A stretch of 64,000 bases of DNA. Source: Carpediemonas membranifera. Taxonomy: Eukaryota; Fornicata. How positions within the stretch are numbered: the stretch's first letter is position 1; each line of letters opens with the position of its first letter. The translations under genes and the position numbers were made by a program. The DNA lies in NCBI GenBank assembly GCA_019828565.1, contig JAHDYR010000001.1, positions 434,001-498,000 of the forward strand. Reading direction: 5' to 3'. Below, in pieces: positions 63,371 to 64,000 of the stretch. Below the pieces are notes generated by a model. That model saw only the letters and a program-made list of their open reading frames with translations, searched no databases and was not told where the DNA came from.

Positions 63371-63431
63371 TGTGCCGGGGCGAAGAGATTGGAACATTTA
63401 CATAAACTGCGGACGTGGATGCCTTATGACA
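63371..63431 (-). repeat. Element F 5' LTR (61 bp)
   Basis: Identical to 58875-58935. Confidence 0.93.
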
Positions 63432-63435
63432 CGTC

Positions 63436-64000
63436 TGAAACACGAACGGCGATGCGCGCCAGCCGAAGCCTAGCACTCTGTACTGAAACGCTCGTCCGTC
63501 TGGAAGATAGACTCCTAGCAGCTTGCGGTCCTCCCTTCCGTACTGGTACTTGATGGTACCCGGACTTGAGGTCGAACTTGACCATCCAGTCGCCCCTCTG
63601 GAGAAGGGAGAGAGCTCTGCGCAGACCGTAGAGCCGGAAGGATGAGCGCTCTGCCGAGCAGTCGTTCAGTATCGTGAGGTTGTGAATGATCCTCTTCGAC
63701 TCGCCCTTCGGCACAGTAAACAGCGAGGCGGTGTGTCGCAGGGAAGAGGGATTCACTTGCTCTATGACGCCTGTCTCTATCAAGGAAGGAATCTGCTGGA
63801 CAATGAATGGGTCGACTGTCGGCTGTTGCCTTGGTGCTGGTGGTTGACTTCTCAGACGGATCTCGACCCCGTATCGTAACCAGTTGATCACCCGTTGTGA
63901 TGCTCCCAACCTCTGCCACTCCCCTCCACGCCGCGTTCATGCATGGAAAGAGGGTTAGGTGTGGGCTCTCTTGCCGGAGGATCCTGTCTGAGTGCGACCT
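63436..64000 (-). pseudogene. DIRS E RT N-terminal part and gag tail (runs off the window)
   Basis: Nearly identical to 45808-46366. Contains MNAAWR, RIIHNLTILNDCS and WMVKFDLKSGYHQVPV. Compared with copy I it has an extra C near 63533 and another near 63924, each shifting the frame. The last 45 bp encode the end of the gag (TQTGSSGKRAHT). Confidence 0.85.

Larger units (their letters stand above)
58875..63431 (-). mobile_element. Element F: apparently intact Ty3/Gypsy chromovirus
   Basis: 4557 bp with identical 61-bp LTRs (58875-58935, 63371-63431), a 4-bp target duplication CGTC (58871-58874, 63432-63435), palindromic leader, open gag, open pol in -1 phase, and a polypurine tract (AAGGGGGGTAGGA) next to the 3' LTR. 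The best candidate in the window for a recently active element. Confidence 0.94.
55070..64000 (-). mobile_element. DIRS element E (contains nested elements D and F; runs off the window)
   Basis: Pieces in order on the minus strand: gag tail and RT start (64000-63436), element F, RT (58870-58327), element D, RNase H (56766-56025), tyrosine recombinase (to 55166). Both joints rejoin in frame when the 4-bp target duplications (CGTC, CCCC) are collapsed. Confidence 0.85.

Overview
The window is nuclear DNA of a compact, GC-rich unicellular eukaryote. Evidence for this is a spliceosomal-type GT-AG intron, a DRS1/DDX27-type DEAD-box helicase, an SMC ATPase, a beta-tubulin gene relic, a eukaryotic tRNA-Leu, and chromodomain Ty3/Gypsy, DIRS and non-LTR retrotransposons. 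Host genes lie close together (43 bp between two convergent genes) and have few, very short introns. A free-living protist such as a metamonad/excavate would fit, but I cannot name the species from sequence alone.

Layout. (1) 1-6393, host genes: the tail of a Gln/Pro-rich protein, a leucine-rich-repeat protein, the helicase, a broken beta-tubulin fragment, and a quinone-oxidoreductase-like gene with one 28-nt intron. (2) 6394-33849 (minus strand): one huge surface-protein gene (signal peptide, FG-GAP propeller, 8.5 copies of an 858-bp Cys-rich repeat, C-terminal membrane anchor). It is split by a three-level nest of retrotransposons. Ty3/Gypsy element A (7381-24275) sits in the gene with a 4-bp target duplication. 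An APE-type LINE, B (10247-22975), sits in A with a 13-bp duplication. Ty3/Gypsy element C (10933-15215) sits in B with a 5-bp duplication. Removing each insertion rejoins the interrupted frame. (3) 33974-35473: an SMC-like gene that stops abruptly at a (GTAAG)4 tract. (4) 36305-44896: a tRNA-Leu(AAG) gene whose 3' end carries a head-to-tail array of three copies (the last 5'-truncated) of a restriction-endonuclease-type LINE. An 11-12 bp piece of the tRNA separates the units, and the tRNA's original T4 terminator now lies 8.5 kb away. (5) 44897-64000: a retrotransposon graveyard of DIRS elements (H, E, fragment I) with inserted Ty3/Gypsy elements G and F and a gag-only LTR element D.

Retroelement biology. 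The LTR elements have very short LTRs (61-96 bp where both copies are visible) and almost no leader. In place of a recognisable tRNA primer-binding site, all five carry a perfect 8-14 bp palindrome touching the 5' LTR. Polypurine tracts lie next to the 3' LTR in A, C and F. The four pol-bearing Ty3/Gypsy elements all encode a C-terminal chromodomain. F looks intact (identical LTRs, clean 4-bp duplication, gag and pol in -1 phase). LINE B encodes a DEDDh/Maelstrom-like exonuclease domain that is split exactly at a canonical -1 slippery heptamer, and the whole element is saturated with CAGGG.

Caution. Most of the frame breaks that I could localise here are one-base changes in G or C homopolymers. 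Some 'pseudogene' calls may therefore be consensus errors in the assembly rather than biology.
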